A stretch of DNA of 21,820 bases. Origin: an uncultured Collinsella sp. Its GTDB lineage: Bacteria; Actinomycetota; Coriobacteriia; Coriobacteriales; Coriobacteriaceae. Positions 21,567-21,820 of the stretch are shown here, piece after piece (positions within the stretch are counted from its first letter, which is position 1; every line of letters starts with the position of its first letter). The stretch spans positions 1-21,820 of the forward strand of contig CAJLUE010000027.1 of the NCBI GenBank assembly GCA_905209765.1, in the 5' to 3' direction. The notes beneath the pieces were generated by a model. That model saw only the letters and a program-made list of their open reading frames with translations. It was not told the DNA's origin and ran no database searches. The position numbers and the translations under genes were made by a program.

Positions 21567-21820
21567 TACCCTCTGACTGGCATCTTCATACCGTTCGCCG
21601 AGTATGCCGCGGCTTACTAAAAAACATGCAGGTGAGGCCGTTGAGCTGCGCAAATGTTAGCTATAGGTGACTTGACATATAGGGCGATTGAGCGAGCTAG
21701 CGGAAAGCGCATCCCGTAATCCATGTCCAAAACGGGAGATAGTTTCAGGCTCGCGCCTCAGTCAACTCTACATAGATCTCAATAGATCTGCCGAGAACTC
21801 AAACAGTGTATCTACCTGCG
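21567..21820. other. Non-coding right edge
   Basis: No gene with a credible start, ribosome site or family signature lies here on either strand. It is AT-richer than its surroundings. Structures seen: an imperfect 22-base palindrome CTATAGGTGACTTGACATATAG (21661-21682, 22 bases, key ends CTATA/TATAG) containing TTGACA; TCCCGT/ACGGGA arms spaced 14 bases; and TAGATCT repeated directly at 21773 and 21783, one helical turn apart. It is probably the upstream region of a gene beyond the window. Confidence 0.3.

Noticed and set aside
21773..21789. Two TAGATCT copies one helical turn apart
   Set aside because: Too short to call a repeat family or binding site without the downstream gene.

Overview
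The window looks like chromosomal DNA of a high-GC, anaerobic gut actinobacterium of the class Coriobacteriia, most likely Collinsella or a close relative. This is inferred from the GC-rich codon use, the [NiFe]-hydrogenase maturation genes, a NiaR-type (3H-domain) NAD regulator, a bacterial 2[4Fe-4S] ferredoxin and a very large MBG-repeat surface protein. No rRNA or tRNA is present to confirm the taxon.

Region 1 (84-6705, all minus strand) is a nickel/hydrogenase maturation block. In transcription order it reads: an 82-residue His-rich protein, nikR (nickel-responsive repressor), hypF, hypC, hypD, hypE, then a HAD phosphatase (gph-like). HypF, HypC, HypD and HypE together build and deliver the Fe(CN)2CO ligand set of [NiFe] hydrogenases. 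hypA, hypB and the hydrogenase structural genes are not in the window. NikR keeps all four nickel ligands and carries an unusual His/Cys-rich N-terminal tail.

Region 2 (6706-7976) holds a thioredoxin gene (minus) with its own terminator. Divergent from it is an uncharacterised 191-residue protein that resembles the uracil-DNA glycosylase superfamily in layout but lacks the catalytic motifs.

Region 3 (7977-16899) has an Agr/LytTR-type two-component system (membrane GHKL kinase and LytTR response regulator, translationally coupled, minus strand). It diverges from a 2210-residue secreted, wall-anchored protein. That protein has a signal peptide, a beta-helix-like N-terminal part, MBG-type beta modules, Cys-pair modules, a Thr-rich stalk, an LPESG sortase-like signal and a C-terminal membrane anchor. 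It contains a 1.38-kb internal tandem duplication. No autoinducer peptide gene was found nearby.

Region 4 (16900-17332) is a 430-base non-coding stretch carrying three unrelated long inverted repeats: a 207-bp MITE-like palindromic element, an 18-bp-arm hairpin, and a 19-bp-arm palindrome that overlaps a good promoter just before nadA.

Region 5 (17333-21253) is a de novo NAD operon, nadA-nadB-nadC-niaR, ending in a strong bidirectional terminator. The last gene encodes the niacin-responsive repressor that probably acts on the palindrome in front of nadA. A small 2[4Fe-4S] ferredoxin gene (minus) converges on that terminator. The final ~250 bases carry no gene I can support.
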